Origin: Geothrix limicola
GTDB lineage: Bacteria > Acidobacteriota > Holophagae > Holophagales > Holophagaceae
Assembly (NCBI RefSeq): GCF_030268085.1
Contig: NZ_BSDE01000003.1
Location: forward strand, 496,001 to 560,000
Reading direction: 5' to 3'
Length of the DNA: 64,000 bases
The notes beneath the pieces were generated by a model. The model worked only from the letters and a program-made list of their open reading frames with translations, was not told the origin of the DNA and did not search any database. The translations under genes and the position numbers were made by a program. Positions 10,791 to 19,758 of this stretch are shown here, piece after piece. Positions within the stretch are counted from its first letter, which is position 1, and each line of letters opens with the position of its first letter.

Positions 10791-11270
10791 GTGAAACACC
10801 AAAAGGCCATCGCCCTCGTCGCCCACGACAACCGCAAGCGGGACATGATCGAATGGGTCTCCTGGAATCATGCGATTCTCGCCGAGCACCGGCTCATCTG
10901 CACGGGCACGACGGGCCGCCTCGTGGAGGAGGCGCTGGCGCGGAACGCCGCGGAAGCCCTCGGCACGGCGCCCGTGCCGCCCATCCAGAAACTCAAGTCG
11001 GGCCCCCTGGGCGGGGATCAGCAGCTCGGTGCGCTGATCGCCGAAGGGAAGATCGACATGATGATCTTCCTGTGGGATCCCATGGAGCCCCAGCCCCACG
11101 ATGTCGACGTGAAGGCGCTACTGCGCATCGCCGTGCTCTACAACCTCCCCATGGCCTGCACGCGCAGCACCGCGGACTTCCTCATCTCGTCGCCCCTCAT
11201 GAAGAAGGCCTACGCGCCGGCGCTCACGGACTACAGCGGGTACATCAAGCGCAAGGTGGACGGGGACTGA
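10791..11270 (+). CDS. mgsA: Methylglyoxal synthase
   Basis: The enzyme converts dihydroxyacetone phosphate to methylglyoxal and phosphate, bypassing lower glycolysis. The 159-aa length is typical. The phosphate-binding TGTTG lies near residue 40, the catalytic Asp76 is in GPLGGDQQLG, and the conserved WDP and PHD motifs (residues ~95-104) carry the other active-site residues. It starts at GTG with AAGGAGG about nine bases upstream. In enterobacteria methylglyoxal formation is tied to potassium efflux gating, which may be relevant because a K+ channel gene follows. Confidence 0.95.
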   Translation: MKHQKAIALVAHDNRKRDMIEWVSWNHAILAEHRLICTGTTGRLVEEALARNAAEALGTAPVPPIQKLKSGPLGGDQQLGALIAEGKIDMMIFLWDPMEPQPHDVDVKALLRIAVLYNLPMACTRSTADFLISSPLMKKAYAPALTDYSGYIKRKVDGD

Positions 11271-11355
11271 CCTCCCCGCGGCTTCGGTCTGGATGGCTCC
11301 CGTGAGATCTTAGGCCATTCCGCCGGGCGGTTCCGGCGGCTCCCTTCAAGGCGCC

Positions 11356-12309
11356 ATGGCATCCCTGATCTCCCCCGGCAAACCGATTCCGAACGATGAC
11401 CTCGGCCTGGGTCTGCGCACGGGCCCCGCGCGAGGCGTGAACAAGGATGGCAGCTTCAACGTGCGGCGCGCGGGCCGGCCCCTCTTCCGCGGCTACGAGC
11501 TCTACCACAGCCTCATCACCATGGGCGGCTTCCAGTTCCTGGCCCTGCTCTTCCTCGGCTTTCTCGTCACCAACGCCCTGTTCGCGGCCGTCTACCTGGG
11601 CCTGGGCATGGAGCACTTCATCCGCACCGGGGGCTCGACCCGCCTGGACCAGATGCTGGACGCCTTCTTCTTCAGCGCCCAGACGCTCACGACGGTGGGC
11701 TACGGCCACATCAGCCCCAACAGCCACCTGGTGAGCGCCGTGGCGGCCCTGGAATCCCTGCTGGGCCTGCTCAGCTTCGCGCTGGCGACGGGCCTGCTCT
11801 ACGGGCGCTTCTCCCGTCCCCACGCCCAGATGTGCTTCAGCCACCACGCGCTGGTGGCGCCCTACCGCGGCATCACGGGCTTCATGTTCCGCTTCGCCAA
11901 CCGCCGCAGCAACCAGCTCATCGAGGTCGAGGCGACGGTGTCGATGTCCTTCCTCGATGGGGACAACCAGACCCGGCGCTACGTCGCCCTGGAGCTGGAA
12001 CGCAGCAAGATCAACCTCTTCCCCACCAGCTGGACCGTGGTGCACCCCATCGATGAATCGAGTCCCTTGCACGGCATGACCGAGGCCGATCTGCGCCGCT
12101 CCCAGGCCGAGTTCATCGTGCTCATCAAGGCCTTCGACGACACCTTCGCCCAGACCATCTACCAGCGCACCTCGTACGTCGCCGACGAGGTGCTGTGGGG
12201 CTTCAGGTTCAAGCCCATGGCGAGCCTCGGGCCCGATGGCAGCACGGAATTCCGCCTTCGCGACGTGGGAGCCGTGGAGGCGGCGGAGGGCGCTCAGTCC
12301 AGGATGTAG
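11356..12309 (+). CDS. Inward-rectifier potassium channel, KirBac type
   Basis: The 317-aa protein has the prokaryotic Kir layout: a slide helix region, outer helix (residues ~55-78), pore helix and selectivity filter TVGYGHI near residue 115, inner helix (~130-152), then a C-terminal immunoglobulin-like cytoplasmic domain containing FRFANRRSNQLIEVEA and the HPIDESSPL segment typical of Kir channels. It conducts K+ across the inner membrane. It converges with and overlaps the GntR gene by 16 bp. It lies at the edge of a cluster of potassium genes. Confidence 0.93.
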   Translation: MASLISPGKPIPNDDLGLGLRTGPARGVNKDGSFNVRRAGRPLFRGYELYHSLITMGGFQFLALLFLGFLVTNALFAAVYLGLGMEHFIRTGGSTRLDQMLDAFFFSAQTLTTVGYGHISPNSHLVSAVAALESLLGLLSFALATGLLYGRFSRPHAQMCFSHHALVAPYRGITGFMFRFANRRSNQLIEVEATVSMSFLDGDNQTRRYVALELERSKINLFPTSWTVVHPIDESSPLHGMTEADLRRSQAEFIVLIKAFDDTFAQTIYQRTSYVADEVLWGFRFKPMASLGPDGSTEFRLRDVGAVEAAEGAQSRM

Positions 12310-13001
12310 TAGTCGCGGATGAAGGGTTCCTGGACCTCGAAGGACCAGTGCACGTCGCGGAGGTAGGCCGCGGCCGCCTCGATCTCGCCGGCCTCCAGGA
12401 GGCGGAGCAGTTCGAAGTGCTCCTCCACGGATTTCTGCTCCCACTCGTTGTGGAAGATATGCCGCAGGGGCAGGTCGTTCAGGCGGTCCTTCGGCGTCCT
12501 CAGGAGGGCCTCGATCTGGGGGTTGGCGCAGCCATCCAGGAAGACCCGGTGGATGGCCACGTTCTGGGCGAGGTAGGTGTCGAGATCCTTGCGCTTGAGG
12601 GCCTTGAGCATGCCCTCGTGGGCGGTGCGCAGGCCCTGCAGGTCCTTCTTTCCGAGCTTGGGGGCGGTGATGCTGAGGGCCATGGATTCGAGGAACCCGA
12701 TGACCTGGTAGTAGTGGCGGATGTCGTCCAGCGTGAGCGGCTTCACCCGGAATCCGCGCCTGGGGAGGATTTCCACGTAGCCGACGGCCTCCAGCTGGAG
12801 CAGGGCGTCCCTCAGGGGCGTGCGGCTCACGCCAAGGGGCTGGGCCAGGGCATTGAGGTCGAGGAAGGAACCCGGCTGAAGCTGTCCGGCGCGCATCTCG
12901 GCGCGGAGGTAATCGTGCACCTGCTCGCGCAGGGAGCGCGTCTGGAGGATGGGCGGTTCCGGAACGTCAAGCCCGCCGGCATTGGATTTGGACGGTTTCA
13001 T
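12294..13001 (-). CDS. GntR-family transcriptional regulator, FCD (FadR) subfamily
   Basis: The 235-aa regulator has an N-terminal winged helix (residues ~20-90, with LAQPLGVSRTPLRDALLQLEAVG as the recognition region, given here only as a landmark) and a helical FCD effector domain (~95-230). Metal-binding histidines typical of FCD are visible in NVAIHRVFL and EEHFELL. Family members sense small carboxylic or sugar acids. The ligand here is unknown, and no obvious catabolic operon is adjacent. The 153-bp upstream gap is AT-rich and holds a repeated motif at 13085-13107. Confidence 0.9.
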   Translation of the reverse strand: MKPSKSNAGGLDVPEPPILQTRSLREQVHDYLRAEMRAGQLQPGSFLDLNALAQPLGVSRTPLRDALLQLEAVGYVEILPRRGFRVKPLTLDDIRHYYQVIGFLESMALSITAPKLGKKDLQGLRTAHEGMLKALKRKDLDTYLAQNVAIHRVFLDGCANPQIEALLRTPKDRLNDLPLRHIFHNEWEQKSVEEHFELLRLLEAGEIEAAAAYLRDVHWSFEVQEPFIRDYYILD

Positions 13002-13084
13002 GGATGCACCGACATCAGGGGGAAAGCCACGGGAAGTCGGCTGCGCGTTTCCCGCGAGCGGCCAGACCTGAAACCACCATACAA

Positions 13085-13107
13085 CAGAAATATCAGGTCA
13101 GAAATAT
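13085..13107. promoter_or_regulatory. Direct repeat CAGAAATAT upstream of the GntR gene
   Basis: CAGAAATAT occurs at 13085-13093 and 13099-13107 (period 14 bp) in the AT-rich gntR upstream region. On the reverse strand TTGTATGG, resembling a GntR half-operator, lies just downstream. It is a candidate autoregulatory operator, supported only by position and repetition. Confidence 0.35.
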
Positions 13108-13154
13108 TGAGTGCGCGTTTAAACAGCGATCCCCGGATGCGAGGAATCCCCTGC

Positions 13155-13850
13155 CTAGTCTTCGAGGAAGAGACGGTAGCCGACACCGGGTTCGGTCTTG
13201 AGGTAGCGAGGGCGCGAGGGCTCTTCTTCGAGCTTGTGGCGCAGCTGGGTCATGTAGACGCGGAGGTAGAGCGGCTGGGCGCCGGCGGCGCCGCCCCAGA
13301 CCTCCTTCAGCAGCTGGCGGTGGGTGACGACCTTGCCCGCGTGGCGGATGAGGGTGGTGAAGAGGCTGTATTCGAGGGGCGTGAGGTGCACCTCCTGGTC
13401 TTCGACGAACACCTGGCGTTTGGCCAGGTCCACGCGCCAGCGCCCCAGCGTGAAGACCGGCTGTTCTCCGGCCTCGGGATTGGCGTGGCGCAGGGCCACG
13501 CGCACGCGGGCCAACAGTTCGCGGGTGCCGAAGGGCTTGGTGAGGTAGTCGTTGGCGCCCGCGTCGAGGGCGTCGACCTTGTCGCTCTCCTGGCCCCGGG
13601 CCGAGATCACGATGACTGGGATCTGGCTCCATTCGCGCAGACGCGAGACGACTTCCAGGCCGTCCATGTCGGGCAGGCCCAGGTCCAGCAGGAGGACGTC
13701 GGGGCGGTGCTGGGCCGCGAGGCTGAGGCCCTCCTGCCCTGTGGCGGCTTCGAGATAACGGTAGCCGCTGCCCTCCAGGGACACGCGGAGGAAGCGGCGC
13801 ATCTGCGGTTCGTCCTCCACGAGGAGAATGAGGGCACCGGGGCCGCTCAT
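13155..13850 (-). CDS. kdpE: Response regulator KdpE
   Basis: The 231-aa OmpR/PhoB-type regulator has a receiver domain with acidic residues E12-D13, phospho-acceptor D56 in LLLDLGLPDMDG and the conserved Lys in LTKPFGTREL, then a C-terminal winged helix (residues ~130-228) with YLRVYMTQLRHKLE and the final PGVGYRL. It overlaps the kdpD stop by ATGA and so forms the KdpDE two-component system, which switches on high-affinity K+ uptake during K+ limitation or osmotic stress. Candidate binding sites are listed at 16591, 18669 and 24207. Confidence 0.95.
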   Translation of the reverse strand: MSGPGALILLVEDEPQMRRFLRVSLEGSGYRYLEAATGQEGLSLAAQHRPDVLLLDLGLPDMDGLEVVSRLREWSQIPVIVISARGQESDKVDALDAGANDYLTKPFGTRELLARVRVALRHANPEAGEQPVFTLGRWRVDLAKRQVFVEDQEVHLTPLEYSLFTTLIRHAGKVVTHRQLLKEVWGGAAGAQPLYLRVYMTQLRHKLEEEPSRPRYLKTEPGVGYRLFLED

Positions 13851-16534
13851 AGGGCCTCCTCAGGCAGGGAAGGCGGCGTGCCGAGGGGCAGCATGACGAG
13901 GAACTGCGCGCCGCCCTGAGGATGGTTGACGGCCTGGATGTGTCCGCCGTGCGCCATGGCGATGCCCTTGCAGATGGCCAGTCCCAGGCCGGCGCCGGGG
14001 CGGTTGGAGGCGACCTGCCCGCGCGCGAGCTTTTCGAAGATGCGTGCCTCCTCGCCGGGGGGGATGCCCGGCCCCCGGTCAGAGACGGAGAGGGTGAGCG
14101 ACTTGCCGGCGGCCCAGGCCTTGATATCCACGGGGGATCCGGGCGGCGAGTACTTCAGGGCGTTGTCGAGCAGGTTCAGCAGCAGCTGCTCCATGAGCAC
14201 GCCGTCCATGGCCACGAGCGGCAGGTCCTCGGGCAGGGAGACGCGCACACGGTGGGCCTCGGCGGCCATCTCGCGGCGGTTGAGGGCCGAGCCCACCACC
14301 TCCTCCAGGGGCATCCATTCCGTGTGGAGGTCCAGGGCCCCCGATTCCAGGCGGGTGATGTCGAGCAGGTTGCTCACGAGGCGGTGCAGGCGCTGGGCCT
14401 CTTCCTGGGCGGACTGGAGCAGTTCCCGGCGGGCGGGCTCGGCGAGATCCGGCGTCTCCAGGGCCGTGCTCACGGCGCCGGTGATGACGCCCAGCGGCGT
14501 GCGCAGGTCGTGCGAGACGGAACTGAGGAGGGCGTTGCGCAGCCGCTCCTCATCGGCCCGCTGCCGGTCGAAGGCGCTCTGTTCGGCCAGCAGCGCGCGT
14601 TCCAGAGCCAGGGCGGTCTGGTTGGCGAAGGCTTCCAGCAGTTGCCGCTGATCGGGCTCGGCCCAGCGCGGCGCGCCTTCGGGCAGCACGCCCATGACGC
14701 CGATGGCGCCGCGGGCCCCCTTGAGGGGCAGGTAGGTGGCGCGGGCGCCGGGCAACGTGAGCGTGCCCAGGCCTGCGGGTTCGGCATGGTCGAAGACCCA
14801 CTGGGCGACACCCAGTTCCTGCTCGTTGAGGGGGAAGGCCAGAGGGTGCTCGGGCCGTTGGAGGCGGCCATGTTCATCGGGCTGCAGGACGACGCCCTGG
14901 CTCTGGAACTGGGTCGCCACGTTCTGGATGGCCGAGGCCACCAGGGCGGCGGAACCCGCGCTGCGGGCCAGCTCCTGGCCCAGTCGGTAGAGGGCGTGGG
15001 TGCGCTGCTCGCGGCCCCGGGCGAGCCGCGCCTGGGCGCGGATGCGCTCGGTGAGGTTGCCGATGACGAGGCCCAGCAGCAGCATCACGGCGAAGGTGCC
15101 CACGTGGCGGAAGTCCGTGACGGCGAAGGTGAGGTAGGGCGGAACGAAGAGGAAATCCACCGCCGCCACGCTGAGGATGGAGGCCAGCAGGGAAGGGCCG
15201 CGGCCGAAGCGCGTGGCCACGATCAGGATGCCGAGGAGGTAGACCATGATGATGTCGGCCAGCTCGTTGCGGCGGAAGATGAGGCCCGCGGCGCCGCTGG
15301 CCAGGCCCACGACGAGGGCGGCCAGCAGGTAGTTGCGCGCGGGACTCGTGATGCCGCGCCTCAACAAGGGGGCGGCGGGCTCGCGGCCGGGTTCCCCGCT
15401 GATGACGTAGACATCGATGGTGCCGCTGTCGCGGATGAGGTCGTCCACCGTCGAGCCCCTCAACAGCTCCACCCAGCGGGGCCGCGAGGGCTTGCCCACG
15501 ACGATCTTGGTGATGTTGCGATCCTGCGCGAAGGTGAGGATGTCTTCGACCAGGGTGCCGGCGCCTTCGATGACCGCCGTCTCGCCGCCGAGTTTCTCCG
15601 CGAGGCGCAGGCTGCTTTCGATGCGCGCGCGCTCTTCTTCCGTGAAACGCAGATGATGGCGCGACTCCACGTAGAGGGCCATCCAGGGCGCGCCCAGGGC
15701 GCCGGCCATGCGCCGTGTGCCACGGATGAGCCGTTCGGAAAGCTCGCCTGGGCTCACGCAGACCAGCAGCCGGTCGCCCGCGGCCCAGGTCTTGCGGATG
15801 CCTTCGGAGGCCATGTAGCGGCGCATCTGCGCGTCGACGCTTTCGGCCGTGTGGCGCAGGGCCAGCTCGCGCAGGGCCAGGAGGTTGCCCTTGCGGAAGA
15901 AGTGATCCTGCGCGTGGCGGGCCTGGTCGGGAAGGTAGACCTTGCCTTCCTTGAGGCGCACCAGCAGGTCGTCCGGGGGCAGGTCCACCAGCTCGACCTC
16001 GTCGGCGCGTTCGAGCACCGTGTCCGGCACGTTCTCGCGCACGATGACGCCCGTGATCTGGGCCACCACGTCGCGCAGGCTCTCTAGGTGCTGGACGTTC
16101 ATGGTCGTGTAGACGTCGATGCCCGCGTCCAGGAGCTCCATCACGTCCTGCCAGCGCTTGACGTGGCGCGATCCCATCACGTTCGAGTGGGCCAGCTCAT
16201 CCATGAGGATCAGCGAGGGCCGGCGCTTCAGGGCCGCATCCAGGTCGAATTCGGGAAGGAACTGCCCCGCGTAGGCCAGCTCCTGGCGCGGCAGGACCTC
16301 CAGCCCTTCGAGGAGGGCCGCGGTCTCGGATCGGCCGTGGGTCTCCACGACGCCGACGAGCACGTCGAACCCTTCCTTCCTTCGCTCCTGCGCCTCGGAG
16401 AGCATGGCGTAGGTCTTGCCGACGCCGGGCGCGGCGCCGAAGAAGACCTTCAGCTTGGCCCGCAGGGCCCGGGCCTCCTCCTCCTGCACCCGACGGAGCA
16501 GGGGTTCAGGATCGGGCCGTCCTGGTTCGCGCAC
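13847..16534 (-). CDS. kdpD: Potassium sensor histidine kinase KdpD
   Basis: The 895-aa protein is full-length KdpD. The N-terminal KdpD domain carries Walker A GAAPGVGKT (33-41) and DELAHSN. A universal-stress-protein-like domain follows (residues ~250-380), then four closely spaced membrane helices (~400-495), a GAF-like region (~515-650), HisKA with the phospho-acceptor His675 in SVSHDLRTP, and a complete HATPase_c. It starts at GTG 16534 and is divergent from the KimA-like gene. It controls KdpE phosphorylation in response to K+ and ionic strength. Confidence 0.96.
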   Translation of the reverse strand: MREPGRPDPEPLLRRVQEEEARALRAKLKVFFGAAPGVGKTYAMLSEAQERRKEGFDVLVGVVETHGRSETAALLEGLEVLPRQELAYAGQFLPEFDLDAALKRRPSLILMDELAHSNVMGSRHVKRWQDVMELLDAGIDVYTTMNVQHLESLRDVVAQITGVIVRENVPDTVLERADEVELVDLPPDDLLVRLKEGKVYLPDQARHAQDHFFRKGNLLALRELALRHTAESVDAQMRRYMASEGIRKTWAAGDRLLVCVSPGELSERLIRGTRRMAGALGAPWMALYVESRHHLRFTEEERARIESSLRLAEKLGGETAVIEGAGTLVEDILTFAQDRNITKIVVGKPSRPRWVELLRGSTVDDLIRDSGTIDVYVISGEPGREPAAPLLRRGITSPARNYLLAALVVGLASGAAGLIFRRNELADIIMVYLLGILIVATRFGRGPSLLASILSVAAVDFLFVPPYLTFAVTDFRHVGTFAVMLLLGLVIGNLTERIRAQARLARGREQRTHALYRLGQELARSAGSAALVASAIQNVATQFQSQGVVLQPDEHGRLQRPEHPLAFPLNEQELGVAQWVFDHAEPAGLGTLTLPGARATYLPLKGARGAIGVMGVLPEGAPRWAEPDQRQLLEAFANQTALALERALLAEQSAFDRQRADEERLRNALLSSVSHDLRTPLGVITGAVSTALETPDLAEPARRELLQSAQEEAQRLHRLVSNLLDITRLESGALDLHTEWMPLEEVVGSALNRREMAAEAHRVRVSLPEDLPLVAMDGVLMEQLLLNLLDNALKYSPPGSPVDIKAWAAGKSLTLSVSDRGPGIPPGEEARIFEKLARGQVASNRPGAGLGLAICKGIAMAHGGHIQAVNHPQGGAQFLVMLPLGTPPSLPEEAL

Positions 16535-16590
16535 CCGCCCAGCCTAGCGCAGGTCGGGCTCTCCGGCAGGTCCAGGGCGGGATTCTCCTT

Positions 16591-16625
16591 CCTAACACTT
16601 TCTTAACGCGCCTTCGGGCCATTCT
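16591..16625 (+). promoter_or_regulatory. Candidate KdpE box and -10 element for the KimA-like gene
   Basis: CCTAAC (16591-16596), N5, CTTAACG (16602-16608) form two half-sites with an 11-bp period, the geometry used by OmpR/PhoB-type regulators. Eleven bases later comes CATTCT (16620-16625), a plausible -10. The same arrangement recurs at 18669 and 24207, but the extra upstream CTTAACG found at those sites is absent here. Confidence 0.6.
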
Positions 16626-16720
16626 CTAGGGTTGGCTGCTCTTGGGAATGCGAGAACCGAGTGGGCCTTGATCGCACAGTCCTCTCACCCGACGGCCACC
16701 CTCCCGGAACCCTAGCCACC

Positions 16721-18613
16721 ATGCCCAATGTCCGATCATTTCTCCTGGGGCGGCGACTCTCGACGGAAGAGAGCCACGAAACCAAGATCAGCAATCCCAT
16801 CGCCCTGGCGGTGTTCAGTTCGGACGCGCTGTCCTCGGTGGCCTACGGCACCCAGGAAATCATGGCGCCCCTCACGGCGGCCATCGCCATCTTCGGCGCG
16901 GGCGTGCTGGGCTGGTCCTGGTGGGTGGCCCTTGGCATCGTGGGCCTGCTGCTCATCCTCAACGTGAGCTACCGCCAGACCATCCACGCCTACCCCAGCG
17001 GGGGCGGCGCCTACCTGGTGGCCAAGGACAACCTCGGCGAAGCCGCGGCCCAGACGGCGGGCGCCTCCCTCCTGATCGACTACATCCTGACGGTGGCGGT
17101 GTCCGTATCCGCGGGCGTCTCGGCCATCATCTCGGCCTTCCCGGGGCTAGAGGCCCACCGCATCTTCCTGGCCGAGGGCATCATCGCCTTCATCGCCCTG
17201 ATGAACCTGCGGGGCGTGAAGGAAAGCGGGCTGGTCTTCTCGCTGCCGACCTACGGGTTCGTCGTCTGCATCGTGGGGCTGCTGCTCAAGGGCTTCTGGA
17301 ACGTGGCAACCGGCCACGAAGTCATCACCGCCCATGCCGCCGTCGCCCACGTGGAGGGCACCTCCAAGCTGGCGGCCCTGTGGCTGCTGGCGCGGGCCTA
17401 CAGCGCGGGCTGCACGGCGCTCACGGGAGTCGAAGCCATCAGCAATGGCGTGACGGCGTTCAAGGATCCGGTCTCGCGTAACGCGTCGAAGACGATGACC
17501 TGGATGGTCGTGATCCTCGGGACGATGTTCCTGGGCATCACCTACCTGACGAACCACTACGGGCTGACCTACCATCCGGACTCGCCGGAGACCCTGCTGT
17601 CCCAGCTCACCCGCATCATCCTGGGCGGCGCGGAGCACGGCTTCCCCAGGCTCGTCTACCTCGTCACCACGGGCTTCACCATGGCGATCCTGGCCCTGGC
17701 GGCCAACACGGCCTACGCGGATTTCCCGCGCCTGGCTGCGCTTCACGCCCGGGACGGCTTCCTGCCGCGCCAGTTCACGAGCCAGGGGGACCGCCTCGTC
17801 TTTTCCAATGGCATCTTCATCCTGTCCCTGGCCGCCGGGGTGCTGGTCCTGCTCTTCGGCGGGAAGGAAGACCACCTGCTGCCCCTCTACGCCGTGGGCG
17901 TGTTCCTGGGCTTCACCATCAGCCAGACCGGCATGGTGCGCCGCTGGTTCCGCCTCAAGGGCAAGGCCTGGCAGCTGAAGGCGCTCATCAACGGCGTGGG
18001 CGCCGTGACGACGTGCATCGTGATGCTGGTGATCGCCGTGACGCGATTTGCCCACGGGGCCTGGATCGTCATCGTCCTGGTGCCCCTGATGGTGATGACC
18101 TTCTTCAACATCCACCGCCATTACATCCGCATCAAGTCGATCCTCGCCGCGAGCCGTGTGGACTTCGTCGGTCCGCGCCGGAACCGAGTTGTGGTGCTGG
18201 TTTCGGGCATCCACGCGGGCGTGGTGCAGGCCCTCAACTACGCGAAGGTCATCGCGGACCGCGGCGAAGTCGAGGCGCTCACCGTGGACTTCCCCGATGA
18301 GCGCGGCCGCGACAGCGCGGCGCTGGACAAGCTGCAGTCTGACTGGCCGAGGTACTGCGAAGGCATTCCCCTGCGGGCCCTGCGCAGCCCCTACCGCAAG
18401 GTGGTCGAGCCCATCGTGCAGGAACTGGAGCGCATGCGGAAGGTGGAACCGGAATACACCATCACCGTGATCCTGCCTGAATTCATAACCGGCCATTGGT
18501 GGGCGAACCTGCTGCACAACCAAACCGCCTGGCGCATCAAGGGCACCCTTCTGCTCATGCCCAAGATCATCGTGATTTCGATTCCCTACCATGTGGAGCC
18601 GGTGATCGAGTAG
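16721..18613 (+). CDS. KimA-like potassium importer (APC superfamily)
   Basis: From ATG 16721 the protein has 630 aa; a GTG at 16661 would add 20 residues that look unconserved. The N-terminal two thirds is a 12-helix APC-type transporter beginning KISNPIALAVFSSDALSSVAYG, a segment characteristic of the KimA/YdaO group of K+/H+ symporters. The last ~150 residues form a soluble cytoplasmic domain starting near VVVLVSGIHAGVVQAL. Location between kdpD and the kdp operon, and a shared promoter box, support a K+ uptake role over amino-acid transport. KimA of Bacillus is controlled by c-di-AMP; no such riboswitch is recognisable here. Confidence 0.8.
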   Translation: MPNVRSFLLGRRLSTEESHETKISNPIALAVFSSDALSSVAYGTQEIMAPLTAAIAIFGAGVLGWSWWVALGIVGLLLILNVSYRQTIHAYPSGGGAYLVAKDNLGEAAAQTAGASLLIDYILTVAVSVSAGVSAIISAFPGLEAHRIFLAEGIIAFIALMNLRGVKESGLVFSLPTYGFVVCIVGLLLKGFWNVATGHEVITAHAAVAHVEGTSKLAALWLLARAYSAGCTALTGVEAISNGVTAFKDPVSRNASKTMTWMVVILGTMFLGITYLTNHYGLTYHPDSPETLLSQLTRIILGGAEHGFPRLVYLVTTGFTMAILALAANTAYADFPRLAALHARDGFLPRQFTSQGDRLVFSNGIFILSLAAGVLVLLFGGKEDHLLPLYAVGVFLGFTISQTGMVRRWFRLKGKAWQLKALINGVGAVTTCIVMLVIAVTRFAHGAWIVIVLVPLMVMTFFNIHRHYIRIKSILAASRVDFVGPRRNRVVVLVSGIHAGVVQALNYAKVIADRGEVEALTVDFPDERGRDSAALDKLQSDWPRYCEGIPLRALRSPYRKVVEPIVQELERMRKVEPEYTITVILPEFITGHWWANLLHNQTAWRIKGTLLLMPKIIVISIPYHVEPVIE

Positions 18614-18668
18614 GCCGGGCCTTTTGCTGGCTCGCGGCATGGGGCGACAAAGATCTTCCGAATGTTTT

Positions 18669-18724
18669 CTTAACGCAAGCGGACCCTCTATTAGCGCCGT
18701 CTTAACGGGCGCCACGGCGATCCT
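18669..18724 (+). promoter_or_regulatory. Candidate triple KdpE box and -10 element
   Basis: CTTAACG (18669-18675), N14, ATTAGC (18690-18695), N5, CTTAACG (18701-18707), N11, GATCCT (18719-18724). The order and every spacing equal those upstream of kdpFABC on the other strand (24245-24190). It would drive the truncated secreted-protein ORF that starts at 18763. Confidence 0.65.
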
Positions 18725-18762
18725 GTCTGGCTGGCAATCTGCGCCGGATCTTTGGAGTCGTG

Positions 18763-19032
18763 ATGAATTCGCCCCTCATGCTTCTCGTGCTGGTCGGCCT
18801 TCCAGTGCTGGCCCAAGCCCCGGCTCCCGCCAAATCCGCCGAGCCCTTCGCCGAGTTCCGCCTCGGGCGAGAGGTGGGACATCAGTTCCGCGGCATCGGC
18901 GGGGTGCACCTCCCGGAAGCGGTGCCCAAGGGTGAGCCATTGCTGAGCTTCGATGAGCTCGGCCATCCGCGCGGGCGTGAGGGGGGCCTGGGTTTCCATC
19001 ATCCGATCCTCCGCTTGGGAACCTCATCGTGA
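18763..19032 (+). pseudogene. Truncated gene for a secreted or outer-membrane protein
   Basis: The ATG has GGAG five bases upstream and follows a KdpE-type promoter. The first ~19 residues are a clear signal peptide (hydrophobic MLLVLVGLPVLAQA followed by PAPAKSAEPF). After roughly codon 32 the reading frame runs antisense to an mgtE-like fragment and looks like noise until a stop at 19032. I interpret it as the 5' end of a K+-limitation-induced exported protein, possibly a porin, whose remainder has been deleted. The original product cannot be identified. Confidence 0.6.
18855..19002 (-). pseudogene. 5' fragment of an mgtE-like magnesium transporter gene
   Basis: On the reverse strand, an ORF starting at 19002 (ATG ATG) encodes MAELIEAQQWL...REVHPADAAELMSHLSPEA, which matches the start of the MgtE_N domain (the HPAD-AELL-LSPE repeat). 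After about 48 residues the similarity stops and the frame runs into the oppositely oriented secreted-protein gene. No CBS or membrane domains are present. It is a broken gene remnant, and the breakpoint is near 18855-18868. Confidence 0.65.
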
Positions 19033-19079
19033 CTGGGATGGCGCGCTTTTGGGGCGGGGGAGTGTGGCAAGGACGGAAA

Positions 19080-19106
19080 GGGGACGCACGGATTCCGTGC
19101 GTCCCC
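19080..19106 (-). terminator. Hairpin downstream of kdpC, probable operon terminator
   Basis: Arms GGGGACGCACGGA (19080-19092) and its exact complement (19094-19106) enclose a single base. On the reverse strand the stem is followed by TTT and lies 46 bp beyond the kdpC stop. It also shares TGCGTCCCCCCG with the palindrome inside kdpB. Confidence 0.6.
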
Positions 19107-19152
19107 CCGTGGGATCGGTGGGATCAGATGGGCCTTTGAACCGCCTGAGGCC

Positions 19153-19746
19153 TTATTTCGAGGCGAGCGTTTCCAGGGCCAGGTTCAGCTTCAGCACGTT
19201 CACGCGGGCATCGCCCAGCACGCCGATCTGGGGCGGTTCCGTGTGGGCGGCCACGAGGTCGCGCACCTTGGCTTCGTCGAGGCCTCGGGCCTTGGCCACG
19301 CGGTGCACCTGGTAGGCGGCGGCGGCGGGGCTGATGTGGGGGTCGAGGCCGCTGGCCGAGCTCGTCACGAGGTCCACGGGCACGGGGCCCGTCGCTTCGG
19401 GATCCGCCGCGCGGAGGGCGGCGATGCGCTCTTCCACGGCCTTCTTCAGATCGGGGTTGCTGGGGGCCAGGTTGGAGCCGCCGCTGTTGGCGCCGTTGTA
19501 GGGCAGGGGCTTGCCGTTGGCGTCGACGGTGGCGGAGGGGCGGCTCCAGAAATCCCGCGGCGATGTGAAGGCTTGGCCGATGAGTTCGGAACCGATCACC
19601 TGGCCATCCTTGTGGATGAGGCTACCCGCGGCCTGCCTGGGGAAGATGAGTTTGGCGAGGCCCGTGGTGAGGGCGGGGTAGGCGAGGCCCGTGAGGACGC
19701 TGAGGGCGATGAAGGAGACGAGGGCGGGACGGAGTTGCAGGTTCAT
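19153..19746 (-). CDS. kdpC: K+-transporting ATPase subunit C
   Basis: The 197-aa protein is the single-span KdpC subunit that stabilises the KdpFABC complex. It has one N-terminal transmembrane helix (residues ~8-28) and the conserved periplasmic features [20 protein letters not shown] and [16 protein letters not shown], then the terminal region [10 protein letters not shown]. It is the last gene of the operon and is separated from kdpB by 102 bp that contain two hairpins. Confidence 0.96.
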   Translation of the reverse strand: MNLQLRPALVSFIALSVLTGLAYPALTTGLAKLIFPRQAAGSLIHKDGQVIGSELIGQAFTSPRDFWSRPSATVDANGKPLPYNGANSGGSNLAPSNPDLKKAVEERIAALRAADPEATGPVPVDLVTSSASGLDPHISPAAAAYQVHRVAKARGLDEAKVRDLVAAHTEPPQIGVLGDARVNVLKLNLALETLASK

Positions 19747-19758
19747 GGGAGCTCCAAG

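Noticed and set aside
12195-16087. Two long forward frames opposite GntR, kdpE and kdpD
   Set aside because: They mirror well-identified genes and contain no domain of their own.
16609-16720. A c-di-AMP (ydaO-type) riboswitch ahead of the KimA-like gene
   Set aside because: I could not recognise the conserved core of that riboswitch, and the leader is short. The promoter box explains regulation more simply.
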